DNA of 48,145 nucleotides from Marinobacter santoriniensis NKSG1. Its GTDB lineage: Bacteria > Pseudomonadota > Gammaproteobacteria > Pseudomonadales > Oleiphilaceae. Below, piece by piece: positions 8,510 through 17,277 of this stretch. The stretch spans positions 1-48,145 of the forward strand of contig NZ_APAT01000010.1 in the NCBI RefSeq assembly GCF_000347775.1, read 5' to 3'. A program made the position numbers and the translations under genes. Position 1 is the first letter of the stretch. Every line of letters starts with the position of its first letter. The notes beneath the pieces were generated by a model. That model saw nothing but the letters and a program-made list of their open reading frames with translations. It did no database searches and was not told where the DNA came from.

Positions 8510-9772
8510 ATGTTAGAACATTACTTCGTTAAGCCCGATACCATCGATGCGATCCGCGCTTCCTGGATCGCGGAACCGATTGAGCAGTACGTTGCGTGGT
8601 TAGCCGGGCATGGATACAGGCCCAGGGTAATCTTGCGGCGAGTCCCACTCCTGAGGCAGTTTGGCGAGTTTGCTCGCGATCATGGTGCCACGCAGTGGAG
8701 CGAGCTTCCGACTCATGTCGAGCCTTATGTAAAGCACTGGGTAAAGGTTCACGCCAAGAACGCATACCAGGCAAAGCGATGGGTGGCTAATGATGCTCGT
8801 ACACCGATCGAGCAATTGCTGTCCCTGATGTTGCCCGATTTCCGCGGAACAGGTCGGAGACGGACCAGTCAAGATCCCTTCCTGGTTCAGGCACCGGGGT
8901 TCTTTGTTTATCTGCGTGAAGAACGGGGCCTGCGTGAGCTGTCTCTCCGGCACTATGGCCATTATCTGCATAACCTGGAAGCCTACCTGGCGCGAATCAA
9001 CCTGCTGCATTTGTCCGAGCTCACTCCAGCCATACTCAGTGCGTTTGTGATGGAGAGCGGTCGCCGATTGAGCCCGCATTCCATGACGGGGCTGTGCAGC
9101 TCCTTGCGAGTCTTCCTGCGCTACCTGTACCGCGAGCAGCTGATCAATCGCGATCTCGGCGCTACCGTAGAGTCCCCGCGTCGGTATCAGCTGGCCGATC
9201 TCCCGCGTTCGATCTCCTGGGACGACGTCCGGCGCATGCTCGATGTTGTTGATCGGCGCAGTGCTCTGGGCAAGCGCGACTATGCCGTTCTACTTTTGCT
9301 CGTCACGTATGGACTGCGCGGCCATGAGGTGGCCGGATTGACACTGGAGCATATTGACTGGAAGCGAGAACGCCTGTTGGTGCCGCAGCGCAAGGCGGGA
9401 CACACCACTGCGTACCCTCTCTCTTCAGTAGTAGGCGAAGCTATTCTCGACTACTTAAAAAATGCACGCCCACACGTCGAGGAGCGAAGGCTGTTTTTCC
9501 GGGTTGTGGCGCCCGTCCGACCTGTGACGGCGGTTACTGTGTCCAGCCGCGCGACGCACTACCTGCGCAAAGCGGGTATTAATGTCCGTCGCCCGGGTTC
9601 GCACACCTTGCGCCACACTTGCGTACAGCGATTGGTCGATGCCGAGTTCAACTTCAAGGTTATCGGCGATTACGTTGGTCATGCATCGCCAAGTTCCACC
9701 CGCATCTATACCAAGGTGGACGTGGAAACCCTGCGCATGGTGGCGCTGGACCACGAGGAGGTGCTGCCATGA
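8510..9772 (+). CDS. ritA: RIT tyrosine recombinase A, 420 aa
   Basis: This is the first of the three recombinases of the RIT element. It has a core-binding region at about 125-215 and a catalytic domain from about 230. Catalytic residues are R270 (YGLRGHEVAGL), K295, H365-x-x-R368 (HTLRHT), H391 (VGHAS) and Y400 (RIYTKV). I chose ATG 8510 because AAAGGAG lies 6 nt upstream; the frame is open from 8459. Its TGA overlaps the ATG of the next gene (ATGA). In RIT elements the three recombinases are thought to act together in transposition, but the division of labour is not known. Confidence 0.9.
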   Translation: MLEHYFVKPDTIDAIRASWIAEPIEQYVAWLAGHGYRPRVILRRVPLLRQFGEFARDHGATQWSELPTHVEPYVKHWVKVHAKNAYQAKRWVANDARTPIEQLLSLMLPDFRGTGRRRTSQDPFLVQAPGFFVYLREERGLRELSLRHYGHYLHNLEAYLARINLLHLSELTPAILSAFVMESGRRLSPHSMTGLCSSLRVFLRYLYREQLINRDLGATVESPRRYQLADLPRSISWDDVRRMLDVVDRRSALGKRDYAVLLLLVTYGLRGHEVAGLTLEHIDWKRERLLVPQRKAGHTTAYPLSSVVGEAILDYLKNARPHVEERRLFFRVVAPVRPVTAVTVSSRATHYLRKAGINVRRPGSHTLRHTCVQRLVDAEFNFKVIGDYVGHASPSSTRIYTKVDVETLRMVALDHEEVLP

Positions 9773-10758
9773 CCGCCTCCTTCCACAGCGTACTGGGCAA
9801 GGATTTTTCGGCTTACTTGAGTTACAAGCGCGCGCTGGGCCGAAAATTTGATACTGAAGAGCTCGCCTTGCAATTATTCGATCGCTTTTTGGTCGAGGAA
9901 CGGGTGAGTGATGCGGCGTTAGTGCAACCGGCGTTGATTGAGGCCTTTCTCGTTTCGCGGCCACGCACTCGCCCACGCAGCTATAACCACCTCTTGGGGG
10001 TGCTCCGCTGCTTTTTTGCCTGGCAGGTGACCCAGGAGCGGCTAGCGCATTCTCCGGTTCGTGCTCACCCTCAGCCGGTGACTTCCCAGCTTAAACCCTT
10101 CCTGTTCGAACCGGCTCAGGTGGAATACATCCTGACGTTGGCGTCACAGCTTCCGGACAATTCCCGGGCACCCTGTCGTGGCATGGTCTACCGAACAATC
10201 TTCTCGCTGATGTACGGTTTGGGCCTGCGTGTCGGCGAGATTGTGCATCTTCGGTATCGCGACGTCGATTGCCAGCGCAGCCTTCTGGTGATCGACAAGA
10301 GCAAGTTTGGCAAGACGCGTTTGGTCCCCTTTGGCCCGCGCATGGCGCAACAGATCGCTGTCTATCTACAGTTTGGCGTTGATCGGTATGGGTCATGGCA
10401 GCCGGATGATCCGGTATTTTCTTTCAGCTTTTTCCCAGAGCGCAAGCCAATGCGTATTGAGACGGTCAGTCAGACATTTCACCACTTGATACTGAAGATG
10501 GATCCGTACGTGCCACCTGGCGTACGCCAACCTCATCTGCACTGCCTGCGCCATTCCTTCGCGGTCGCAACTCTGCTCCGCTGGTATCGCACCGGCGTGG
10601 ATCCCAAACAACGGCTCTTTCATCTATCAACCTTCATGGGCCATGCCGACCCGGCATCGACTGCCTGGTATCTGACCATCACCGAAGCACTGCTCCGGGA
10701 GGCGAGCCAACGGTTCGAGCGGTTCGCCGATCCCCGCAGAGAGGAGGAGCTATCATGA
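9769..10758 (+). CDS. ritB: RIT tyrosine recombinase B, 329 aa
   Basis: This is the second recombinase of the trio. The catalytic set is complete: R154 (GLGLRVGEIVHL), a Lys in KFGKTRLVPF, H258-x-x-R261 (HCLRHSFAVATLL), H292 (MGHAD) and Y301. It starts at ATG 9769 overlapping the upstream stop (ATGA). The longer open frame from 9619 is a shadow of ritA. Its stop again overlaps the next ATG. Coupled translation suggests fixed stoichiometry of the three proteins. Confidence 0.9.
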   Translation: MTASFHSVLGKDFSAYLSYKRALGRKFDTEELALQLFDRFLVEERVSDAALVQPALIEAFLVSRPRTRPRSYNHLLGVLRCFFAWQVTQERLAHSPVRAHPQPVTSQLKPFLFEPAQVEYILTLASQLPDNSRAPCRGMVYRTIFSLMYGLGLRVGEIVHLRYRDVDCQRSLLVIDKSKFGKTRLVPFGPRMAQQIAVYLQFGVDRYGSWQPDDPVFSFSFFPERKPMRIETVSQTFHHLILKMDPYVPPGVRQPHLHCLRHSFAVATLLRWYRTGVDPKQRLFHLSTFMGHADPASTAWYLTITEALLREASQRFERFADPRREEELS

Positions 10759-11771
10759 CGGATCAATTGGGGCGTCTCGTCTTTGCCTTCTTAGAAGATC
10801 ACCTTAAATGCCAACGGGGGCTGCGCCCGGCCAGCATCCGAAGTTATAAGGAGAGCCTGCGCCTGTTCTTGCAATTCGCTGCAAAGGATAAGCATTGCCG
10901 GATCACCCGCTTGGAACTGGCTGATCTCACTGGCGAGCGAGTGCGCCATTTTCTGCAAAACCTTGAACAGGAACGTGGTAATGGGGTTAGAACCCGAAAC
11001 CAGCGCCTGGCGGCGCTGCATACCTTTTTCGAGTATCTTGCCGGCCGTGAGCCCTGCGTGCTCGGGGAAGCACAGCAAATTGCCTCCATTCCCGTCAAAC
11101 GCTGGCAACCGGGCGAGACTCTGTATCTCGAACGCGACGAGATTAATGCTCTGTTCGCTGCCTTGCCCACCGACCACCCTCAGGCTCTGCGCGACCAAGC
11201 CTTGCTTCGCTTCCTTTATAACACCGGAGCACGCGTACAGGAGGTAGCGGATCTGCGCGCAACGCACCTGGCACTCGGTTCTGAGCCCCGAGTACGGCTG
11301 CATGGTAAAGGTGACAAATGGCGTACCTGTCCTTTGTGGACGCGAACGGCGGGTCTGATGCAGGACTTACTGGAGCAAAATCGGCAACGACGCCACTCCA
11401 ATGACGCTGTCTTCCTGGCCCGCAACAGTGCGCCGCTGACCAGATTTGGTATCTACAAGATCGTGCGGCGTCATACCGTCAAGGTGGTGAAGAAAAGCGC
11501 AGATGGCACAGTGCGGCACATCTCACCCCATGTCTTACGCCACACGACGGCCGTGCATTTGCTTGAAGCAGGTGTCGAGGTCAACGTCATCCGCGCCTGG
11601 CTTGGACACGTCAGTTTGGAGACCACCAACCGATACGCCGAGATCACCCTCCGAATGAAAGTGGACGCGCTGCGCACCTGTGAGCCTGTTTGGGATTCTC
11701 CGGCGGAGTCCCACCGAAAGCCAGTATGGCGATCCAATTCCGAGCTGCTGCAATGGCTGGAATCCCTGTGA
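10755..11771 (+). CDS. ritC: RIT tyrosine recombinase C, 338 aa
   Basis: This is the third recombinase of the trio, with a XerC/D-like layout: a SAM-like N-terminal domain (5-100) and a catalytic domain. Catalytic residues are R160 (NTGARVQEVADL), K185 (HGKGDKWR), H259-x-x-R262 (HVLRHTTAVHLL), H285 (LGHVS) and Y294. It begins at ATG 10755, overlapping the ritB stop by 4 nt. Its stop codon at 11769-11771 directly abuts the right inverted repeat, which begins at 11772. Confidence 0.9.
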   Translation: MTDQLGRLVFAFLEDHLKCQRGLRPASIRSYKESLRLFLQFAAKDKHCRITRLELADLTGERVRHFLQNLEQERGNGVRTRNQRLAALHTFFEYLAGREPCVLGEAQQIASIPVKRWQPGETLYLERDEINALFAALPTDHPQALRDQALLRFLYNTGARVQEVADLRATHLALGSEPRVRLHGKGDKWRTCPLWTRTAGLMQDLLEQNRQRRHSNDAVFLARNSAPLTRFGIYKIVRRHTVKVVKKSADGTVRHISPHVLRHTTAVHLLEAGVEVNVIRAWLGHVSLETTNRYAEITLRMKVDALRTCEPVWDSPAESHRKPVWRSNSELLQWLESL

Positions 11772-11858
11772 TCGTTATGTGCCCCAGTGCAAGGGGGCCT
11801 CCCTATGGTTTCAAGGTCTTCCAAAGTGAACGGAACATAATGGGATTGGGAACATAAG
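11772..11858. repeat. RIT right inverted repeat
   Basis: It is the reverse complement of the left repeat, same length (87 nt), identical over the outer 33 nt (11826-11858). It is followed directly by CCGGAC and the resumption of istA. Confidence 0.9.
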
Positions 11859-11862
11859 CCGG

Positions 11863-12764
11863 ACAACCTGCGCAGCGGTGTCAGCAAGGCCTGTCGGTAC
11901 GATCCAGAACTGAACCCCAGCTACCAGCAACTGGCCGAGCACTATCAGGTGGCCATCCTCCCGGCCAGGCCCTACAAGCCCAAGGACAAATCGAAGGCGG
12001 AGGTCGGCGTGCAAATCGTGGAGCGTTGGATCCTGGCCCGGTTGCGTCACCACACCTTCTTCACTCTCGCCGAAGCCAACCAGTGCATCCGGTCACTGCT
12101 TGAAGAGCTGAACAGCCGCCCGTTCCGGCGGCTGCCGGATAACCGGCAAACAGCCTTCGAGACACTGGATCAGCCAGCCCTGCGTCCCTTGCCGAAACAG
12201 CCCTATGAGTACGTCGAGATCCGGCGTTGCCGGGTCAATATCGATTACCACATCGAGTTCGACCAGCATCATTACTCGGTACCGCACCAGTACGTGGGCG
12301 AGCAGGTGGAAGTCCAGGCCAGCGATCATCTGGTGCAGGTCCACTTCCGGCAACGCCAGGTGGCAAGTCACCCACGGCGTCACAGGCCGGGCACCACCAC
12401 CGAAGCCGGTCATATGCCTGCCCGGCATCGAAAACAGCAGCAATGGACCCCGGGGCGTCTCAAGAGCTGGGCCCGGGACATCGGACCAGACACGCTGATC
12501 TGGGTCAGTGATCGACTGGCTGAGCGGGAACACCCGGAGCAGGCCTACCGGGTCTGTCTCGGGTTGCTCAACCTGACTCGGGAGTACCCCAGCCAACGCC
12601 TGAATGCCGGCTGCCGCATCGCCAATCGGGAAGGTCTGAACCGGCTGAAGCACATCAAGGCCATTCTCCGGAGCAACCGGGACAAGCTGCCGGAGCAGTT
12701 GCCCCTGAACGCCGAACTCCCTCAACACCACGAGAATATCCGTGGCCCGAAGAGCTTCCACTAG
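11863..12764 (+). pseudogene. istA: IS21 transposase istA, C-terminal fragment
   Basis: It resumes the istA frame after the RIT element with [18 protein letters not shown]. It contains the third catalytic acid ([14 protein letters not shown]) and the C-terminal region with [20 protein letters not shown], typical of IstA. It has no start codon of its own. It ends 10 nt before istB. Confidence 0.9.
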
Positions 12765-12774
12765 GACATCACCC

Positions 12775-13515
12775 ATGAGCACAACACAGACCCTGGCACG
12801 ACTGAAAGACCTGAAGTTAGGCGGCATGGCTGCCGCCCTGGAACACCAACAAAACCAGCTGGGCACGTACGACGAACTGCCGTTCGCCGAGCGCCTGGAA
12901 CTGCTGCTTGACCGAGAGTTCCAGACCCGAGAGCACCGGAAACAGGACCGCCTTGTACGCCAGGCCCGCTTCAAGCTCCGTGCCTCGATCCAGGACATCG
13001 ACTACCAGCACCCCCGCAACCTGAAGAAAGCTCAGGTGGCCCAGCTGGCTCAAACCGACTGGCTGGAGCGTGGCCAGAACCTGTTGATCACCGGCCCCTG
13101 CGGTAGCGGGAAAACCTACCTGGGCTGTGCACTGGGGCATCAGGCTTGCCTGAACGGCCTCAGCACCCGGTATTACCGAATCTCCCGGTTACTGCTGGAA
13201 CTGACTCAGGCCAAGGCTGACGGCACCTACCAGAAGACGCTGAACCAGCTGGCCAAAGTGAAGTTGCTGATCCTAGATGACTGGGGACTCGAAGCCCTGA
13301 AACCGGCACACCGGAACGACCTGATGGAGATCATGGATGACCGTCACGGCACGCACTCAACCATGATCATCAGCCAACTGCCTACGGATCAGTGGTATGC
13401 CGCCATCGGCGATAACACCCTGGCTGATGCCATCCTGGACCGACTCATGCACAACGCCCATCGCTGGGCTCTGAAGGGGGAATCGATGAGAAAACGACTT
13501 CAGGAAATTGACTGA
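12775..13515 (+). CDS. istB: IS21 helper ATPase IstB, 246 aa
   Basis: This is the AAA+ ATPase that assists IstA in target selection and transposition. Walker A is GPCGSGKT (residues 107-114) and Walker B is LLILDDWG (about 165-171). The N-terminal helical part DRLVRQARFKLRASIQDIDY is family-typical. ATG 12775 lies 10 nt after the istA stop. The protein looks complete, but its transposase partner is broken by the RIT insertion, so it could act only with an IstA supplied from another copy. Confidence 0.93.
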   Translation: MSTTQTLARLKDLKLGGMAAALEHQQNQLGTYDELPFAERLELLLDREFQTREHRKQDRLVRQARFKLRASIQDIDYQHPRNLKKAQVAQLAQTDWLERGQNLLITGPCGSGKTYLGCALGHQACLNGLSTRYYRISRLLLELTQAKADGTYQKTLNQLAKVKLLILDDWGLEALKPAHRNDLMEIMDDRHGTHSTMIISQLPTDQWYAAIGDNTLADAILDRLMHNAHRWALKGESMRKRLQEID

Positions 13516-13614
13516 ACGTGAACACCCGGAGTACAAACTCCGGTGGGTGATGCGTTAAGAATTGAGGTGTTCACGTTCAACCGGTATGGGTGTTCACGTT
13601 CGCGGGAATACGCA
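13516..13614. repeat. Right terminal repeats of IS21
   Basis: It contains at least three GTGTTCACGTTC / GAACGTGAACACC copies (about 13516, 13567 and 13589) and a small stem GAGTACAAACTC. It ends in the terminal repeat read inward as TGCGTATTCCC. Confidence 0.7.
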
Positions 13615-13619
13615 TTTAC
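13615..13619. repeat. Target duplication of the IS21 element, right copy (TTTAC)
   Basis: This is a direct repeat of 7453-7457, immediately outside the right IS21 end. Confidence 0.85.
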
Positions 13620-14102
13620 AGCCAGGTCCGCATCCGGACTGGATGACATCGCCCAGCCAACAACCCGGCGGGCGTACAGATCCAGTACCACAGCCAGATA
13701 GCTCCATCGCTGGCCGCTCCAGATGTAAGTGATGTCACCACACCAGACTTGGTCGGGCTGCTCTACCGCAAATCCACGATCCAAGTGGTTCGGGATATCT
13801 GGCCGTTCAACGGTAGCCTGCTTGTAAGCGTGAGGGCCTGGCTGCTTACAGATCAGCCCCAGTTCGCTCATAAGTCGTCGAACCTTGAAGCGACCGACGA
13901 CAACACCTTCCTCGCTGAGCAAGCCTTTGATTGTCCGGCTGCCGGCAGAGCTGCGGCTCTTGGTAAACAGGCGGTTTACCTGAGCCTTCAGGGCCAAACG
14001 CTCTACATCCACATGGTTCCGCCGTTGGCGGTACTCGTAATAGCTTGAACGACTGATATCAAACGCATTGCAGACCATTTCAACAGGCATTCGCTCACTC
14101 AA
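13615..14102 (-). pseudogene. IS3 transposase orfB, N-terminal fragment
   Basis: This is the N-terminal half of OrfB: the HTH_21-type region (MVCNAFDISRSSYYEYRQ), then the start of the integrase core with the first catalytic Asp in DQVWCGDITYIWSG. It stops being IS3 sequence at LAV, where IS21 entered; the C-terminal half is at 7095-7457. The first in-frame ATG is at 14102, but the frame is open upstream to the slippery site at 14156-14162, as expected for an OrfAB fusion. Confidence 0.9.
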
Positions 14103-14110
14103 CTGGTCTA

Positions 14111-14419
14111 TCAGCGCGTACGATTCATGTCGTCCGACATCAAGAGAGCGGTAGCCTTTTTTAGTATGTCTTTCTCCTGTTCAAGGCGCTTGCAGCGGGC
14201 TTCCAGCCCCTGGATACGGCGCTGCTCCGGGGTTAACGCCTTGCCCTTTGGGGTGACACCGTCACGCTCCTCGGTCAGTTGGTTAACCCAGCGCCGGATA
14301 GCGCTTTCACCAATTCCTAGAGACACGCTCGCCTGGGGAATCGTGTAACCTTGATCCAGCACCAGGCTGGCTGCTTCCTGTTTAAACTCAGGAGAAAAAG
14401 AACGTCGCTTTCTGGTCAT
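14111..14419 (-). CDS. IS3-family OrfA (helix-turn-helix), 102 aa
   Basis: This is the HTH_Tnp_1-type DNA-binding protein of the IS. Residues 5-55 hold the helix-turn-helix (RSFSPEFKQEAASLVLDQGY, then SLGIGESAIRRWV), followed by a leucine-zipper-like helix (LEARCKRLEQEKDILKKATA). It starts with MTRKRRSF at 14419. It would act alone as a regulator, or as the N-terminal part of the OrfAB transposase made by frameshifting. The orfB of this copy is broken. Confidence 0.9.
   Translation of the reverse strand: MTRKRRSFSPEFKQEAASLVLDQGYTIPQASVSLGIGESAIRRWVNQLTEERDGVTPKGKALTPEQRRIQGLEARCKRLEQEKDILKKATALLMSDDMNRTR
14156..14162 (-). other. Programmed -1 frameshift site of the IS3 element (A AAA AAG)
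   Basis: On the minus strand the orfA frame reads CTA AAA AAG GCT, a classical slippery heptamer. Slipping back one base continues as KGYRSLDVGRHESYALIDQL and joins the OrfB frame without a stop. IS3 elements are known to make OrfAB this way. Confidence 0.75.
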
Positions 14420-14486
14420 CAGACACCTCGCTTATGGTGGCGATATTACCACCTACGTTGGTGTCCGGAATCATTGAACCACTACA

Positions 14487-14818
14487 AGTGCCTGCTCACT
14501 CAATGTTTGGCATTCTTTAACCAAAAGCTGTAACGAATTGACTCGGGCTACATGGCTATCTGGGCCTCTATCTAACCCCCTAGCCCCTCCGGACCTTAAA
14601 ACCTCAATCTCCTTTGTGGACAGCGGGGGAGTCTCGCTTGCCTGTTTGGGTAAAGGCTCGCCAGGGTAATCAATGTTTGCGGCTTTCAATAACCTCGAAA
14701 GATAGGCCTCAGAGATACCGAGACGAAGCATCACTTGGGAAACGTCATTGTTGAGCGTATTGGAATGAGCCACGTTACTGATTTCTCCATAAGCGTTATA
14801 TACGTTCGGTGATCTCAT
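14487..14818 (-). pseudogene. Helix-turn-helix protein, C-terminus removed by IS3
   Basis: The remaining 110 residues include a helix-turn-helix (DVSQVMLRLGISEAYLSRLL, about residues 25-44) followed by a Pro/Ser-rich linker and a helical part. The last four residues before the stop (VVVQ) come from the IS3 end at 14486, so the native C-terminus is lost. It lies 27 nt after the stop of the 65-aa gene upstream, same strand, so probably one operon. I do not recognise the family; a regulator or antitoxin-type DNA-binding protein is possible. Confidence 0.6.
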
Positions 14819-14845
14819 CTTGAACCTGGTGCGGCTCCTGAATTC

Positions 14846-15043
14846 CTATGGGCAACGCTCATCGGACTCAAAGTACTCATCCCAGACGGGGTCGGTTGGC
14901 CGCTCGTAGAGTTTGACTGTGCCCCTGAGCCGTTCCAGGGGTGTAAGCTCCTGCGGAAGCGGTTCAGCCAGTTCCTTGGCATGGGCGCTATTGGCATCAA
15001 GATCCTTCAGTAATTCTTTTTCCATAAGACGTTTAATACTCAT
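14846..15043 (-). CDS. Small acidic protein, antitoxin-like, 65 aa
   Basis: ATG 15043 has a good ribosome binding site (CAGGAG, 6-nt spacing); the frame is open to 15208, but the upstream residues look random. The protein is helical and acidic, with a C-terminal stretch LYERPTDPVWDEYFESDERC that recalls the partner-binding tails of small antitoxins. No toxin gene is evident next to it, although the following gene is truncated. Function not assigned. Confidence 0.5.
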   Translation of the reverse strand: MSIKRLMEKELLKDLDANSAHAKELAEPLPQELTPLERLRGTVKLYERPTDPVWDEYFESDERCP

Positions 15044-15156
15044 AGAGCGCTCCTGCAATATTGCATGGTCACAACTAACAGCTTCAGAAGTCTGCTCGCC
15101 TATCAGGCATGTGCATGTCTGCGATGTTCCCGCGGATTTCGCAGGTGTTAACCCGG

Positions 15157-15276
15157 TTAGCGGTTTTTGAGATCTTCTAGTTCCTGATACCGCGACCAGA
15201 GGCACCATGCAGTCAGTACACCTGCACCCACAATGCCAATCGCCATAGCCGTCAGAATGCCTGTTTCAAGATCCAT
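15157..15276 (-). CDS. Small single-span membrane protein, 39 aa
   Basis: MDLETGILTAMAIGIVGAGV starts one hydrophobic span, followed by a charged tail (SRYQELEDLKNR). The longer frame to 15381 has no membrane or protein-like character. A start five codons upstream (15291) is equally possible. Membrane miniproteins of this kind occur in mobile regions; no function can be read from the sequence. Confidence 0.4.
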   Translation of the reverse strand: MDLETGILTAMAIGIVGAGVLTAWCLWSRYQELEDLKNR

Positions 15277-15385
15277 AGTTGCCCCATGCATGCGTAATGT
15301 CTTTACTATACGATCATATTCTATGTGGTGAAATCTTGGAGACGGTGAATCAACTTCCGTGTTCTCAACAATACAGGTCAACTCA

Positions 15386-15820
15386 ATGAATCAGAACAAC
15401 TCACAACGATGTCCTGACATGGTTTTTGGCTGTATTCCCGGGAACTTGTTCGCTGACCATATGGCTTTCATTCATGCAGTTCGGGCCGGTATTCCGGGGC
15501 ATTGGCTGGCCTCTGTCATCCAGTCATCCGGGGCAGATGAGGGAATTGCAAAAGCGCTTGGGGTGCCGCCAGAACAGCTTGAAGCTATGTGCCAAATTGA
15601 AGCCCTGGATATCAGAACATCGGAAGCGGTATTGGAGATTGCGAGAGTGCTTTCGTCATGCTTTGCAGTGTGGGAGTGCCCAGCATTAGCAAAGCAATGG
15701 ATGAAAAGTGGGGTGCCGGCCCTGGGTGATGAAACCCCCGTCAGTTTACTGGATACCCACGAAGGCCGGCGTTGGGCAATGGATGTTCTTCAAAAAATCG
15801 AGGGTGGCCAGTTCAGCTAG
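15386..15820 (+). CDS. MbcA/ParS/Xre-type antitoxin without a visible toxin, 144 aa
   Basis: The C-terminal half has the signature of the MbcA/ParS/Xre toxin-binding domain (DUF2384): ALAKQWMKSGVPALGDETPV, then SLLDTHEGRRWAMDVLQKIE. The N-terminus has a weak helix-turn-helix-like part (EGIAKALGVPPEQLEAM). Such proteins usually precede a RES-domain toxin that degrades NAD+. No RES gene follows; the next 350 nt hold no open gene. The ATG at 15386 is preferred to the GTG at 15359, since AGG lies 10 nt before it. Likely a solitary or orphaned antitoxin. Confidence 0.75.
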   Translation: MNQNNSQRCPDMVFGCIPGNLFADHMAFIHAVRAGIPGHWLASVIQSSGADEGIAKALGVPPEQLEAMCQIEALDIRTSEAVLEIARVLSSCFAVWECPALAKQWMKSGVPALGDETPVSLLDTHEGRRWAMDVLQKIEGGQFS

Positions 15821-16178
15821 GGCCTCACGCTGAAAGGTTCGGTGGAGTAACGATCGGCAGGTTACTATTAGCGAAATGGCCGATTTCACTGGCTAGGAGA
15901 CATGTATCCGAATAGAAGAAGAGCTTGAGGTCATTGCACGAAAATTATCCGAGCTTGAGAGGGGAAAGGCTGCCCTTCAGGGCCCGCTTCAAACCTGATC
16001 GCTCCACGAACTACGCCAGTAGGTTATTGCTCTGATTTCAAGTAAATAGACTGAGGCTGTCGTCGGTTGCCGATGAAGAAGGATTGGTGAGCGCTTCCAC
16101 TATGGACGGAGTGTCCGCATCGAGCCAATCACTTGGGTTCATCGATACGTCACTCCATGCTTCGATGGTGGAAGGTGT
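15821..16178. other. Intergenic stretch with a degenerate coiled-coil fragment
   Basis: No convincing complete gene. A 29-codon open stretch at 15909-15998 (+) reads as a strongly helical segment (EEELEVIARKLSELERGKAA) but has no start codon and begins just after an in-frame stop. It looks like the 5' remnant of a longer coiled-coil-starting gene. The rest shows nothing I can name. Confidence 0.4.
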
Positions 16179-16475
16179 TTAATGTACCGCTCCGTCAGTT
16201 TCCCATAGTCGTTCATGGTTCTCGATCAGGTCGCAAATAGCGACAAGAAACGAATGGGGATCATCGACAGGGAGATCGTCGTCCGGGCCAGCGACTCCCT
16301 CCTGGATAGCCCAAGCCGCAAGCTTGAGAATTAGCCGTTGCCTGCGATTGTGCAGGACTGTCTGCTCTTTATTTGCCTTGGACAGCTTCGCTTCGAGATT
16401 CTCAATGTTTTCGGAATCTGTTGCTATGAGGTCATTTAATGACGCGATTTGTGCGAGAGTATGACGGGCATTCAT
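16179..16475 (-). CDS. Coiled-coil hypothetical protein, 98 aa
   Basis: The first 55 residues form a heptad-rich helix (IATDSENIENLEAKLSKANK), followed by a more globular, acidic C-terminus (GPDDDLPVDDPHSFLVAICD). The ATG at 16475 has TAGG about 8 nt upstream. I do not recognise a family. It stands alone in an AT-rich accessory stretch. Confidence 0.5.
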   Translation of the reverse strand: MNARHTLAQIASLNDLIATDSENIENLEAKLSKANKEQTVLHNRRQRLILKLAAWAIQEGVAGPDDDLPVDDPHSFLVAICDLIENHERLWETDGAVH

Positions 16476-17277
16476 GGATATACCTATATGACGGTTAGCG
16501 TTGCAGCTTAAAAAATACTTTTACAGAGCCATAAATTGGTCTGCTCGTTGGTAATGCATTCTCAAAATATTTTCTGCAGATATATTTGAGATGAGGGCAG
16601 GTTAACGAAAAATCTGGGAGGATAGTTCGGTCTAAATGCGCTAAAAATGCAATTAGCCCAGTATTCTCAAAGGGCAACCACTTGGTCGGCGAGAGGGATA
16701 TTTGTGGGCGATTATTAACGATGCCTGAAAAGTTTGGGCTCCATGTAACCACATGCCCAGAGCTATGGCGCAACAAAATGGCCAAGATTAAATACTACAC
16801 ACTGCAAGGCCGACAATTTGGCCCGAGCCATTGTAAAATTCAGAGTTGCGTTCCTTATTGCGGTTGGGTATAAAAGTATTTGGTAGCTGGCCATCAAACA
16901 GCATGTCAATCAAGCTCTAGTTCAGTTAGATCTAGAGTCTTTCAGAGGGTTCACTCCTCGACCTCCAAAGCAAACAGCCAACCGGCTTTTGCACTTGTCT
17001 TTAGCTGGAATCCTTCTCCAGCGTATCTGACAAAAAATTCAAGTGAATTCGAAAGCGCTGGAATCGCAAAGCGGTTCACGATATGCGTTTCTATGCCCAA
17101 CTCTGTGAAGAATTCCCGCCGGCATTCGAATCCATTCTGATTATGGCCAGGACACTGGCACCCGATGACCATCTTTTCCCTTGAGAAAATATCGTCGCCT
17201 AAATGTTTAATTTTTAGTCAGGCAGCCACTGCAATTGTCTGCGGGGCTTATCAGGTTTTTGTTGTTTCGGAGGTTTT
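16476..17277. other. AT-rich intergenic region with little coding signal
   Basis: Apart from the weak reading frame at 16951-17172, I see no supported gene. A 96-codon minus-strand frame at 16495-16785 has an amino-acid mix unlike its neighbours and no ribosome binding site. TTCGGAGGTTTT at the right end is the ribosome binding site of the gene at 17278. Confidence 0.5.
16951..17172 (-). CDS. Possible small hypothetical protein, 73 aa
   Basis: The predicted protein has a Cys-rich start (MVIGCQCPGHNQNGFECRRE) and a protein-like hydrophobic pattern after it (SLEFFVRYAGEGFQLKTSAK). An AAGGG lies a few bases before ATG 17172. No family recognised; could be chance. Confidence 0.3.
   Translation of the reverse strand: MVIGCQCPGHNQNGFECRREFFTELGIETHIVNRFAIPALSNSLEFFVRYAGEGFQLKTSAKAGWLFALEVEE

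Larger units (their letters stand above)
8369..11858 (+). mobile_element. RIT element (recombinase-in-trio), apparently intact
   Basis: Three consecutive overlapping tyrosine-recombinase genes (8510-11771) are bounded by 87-nt inverted repeats whose outer 33 nt are identical. It sits inside istA of the IS21 element. Removing it together with the left palindrome and one CCGG rejoins istA in frame (VVPD then NLRSG). This is the organisation described for RIT elements: three different tyrosine recombinases in a fixed order. All three genes keep their catalytic residues, so the element may be active. Confidence 0.9.

Noticed and set aside
13500..13614. Extension of IS3 orfB beyond LAV
   Set aside because: These codons belong to the IS21 end; the true continuation of orfB is at 7457 downward on the other side of the insert.
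16495..16785. 96-codon minus-strand reading frame
   Set aside because: Low-complexity amino-acid mix, no ribosome binding site and no recognisable domain.
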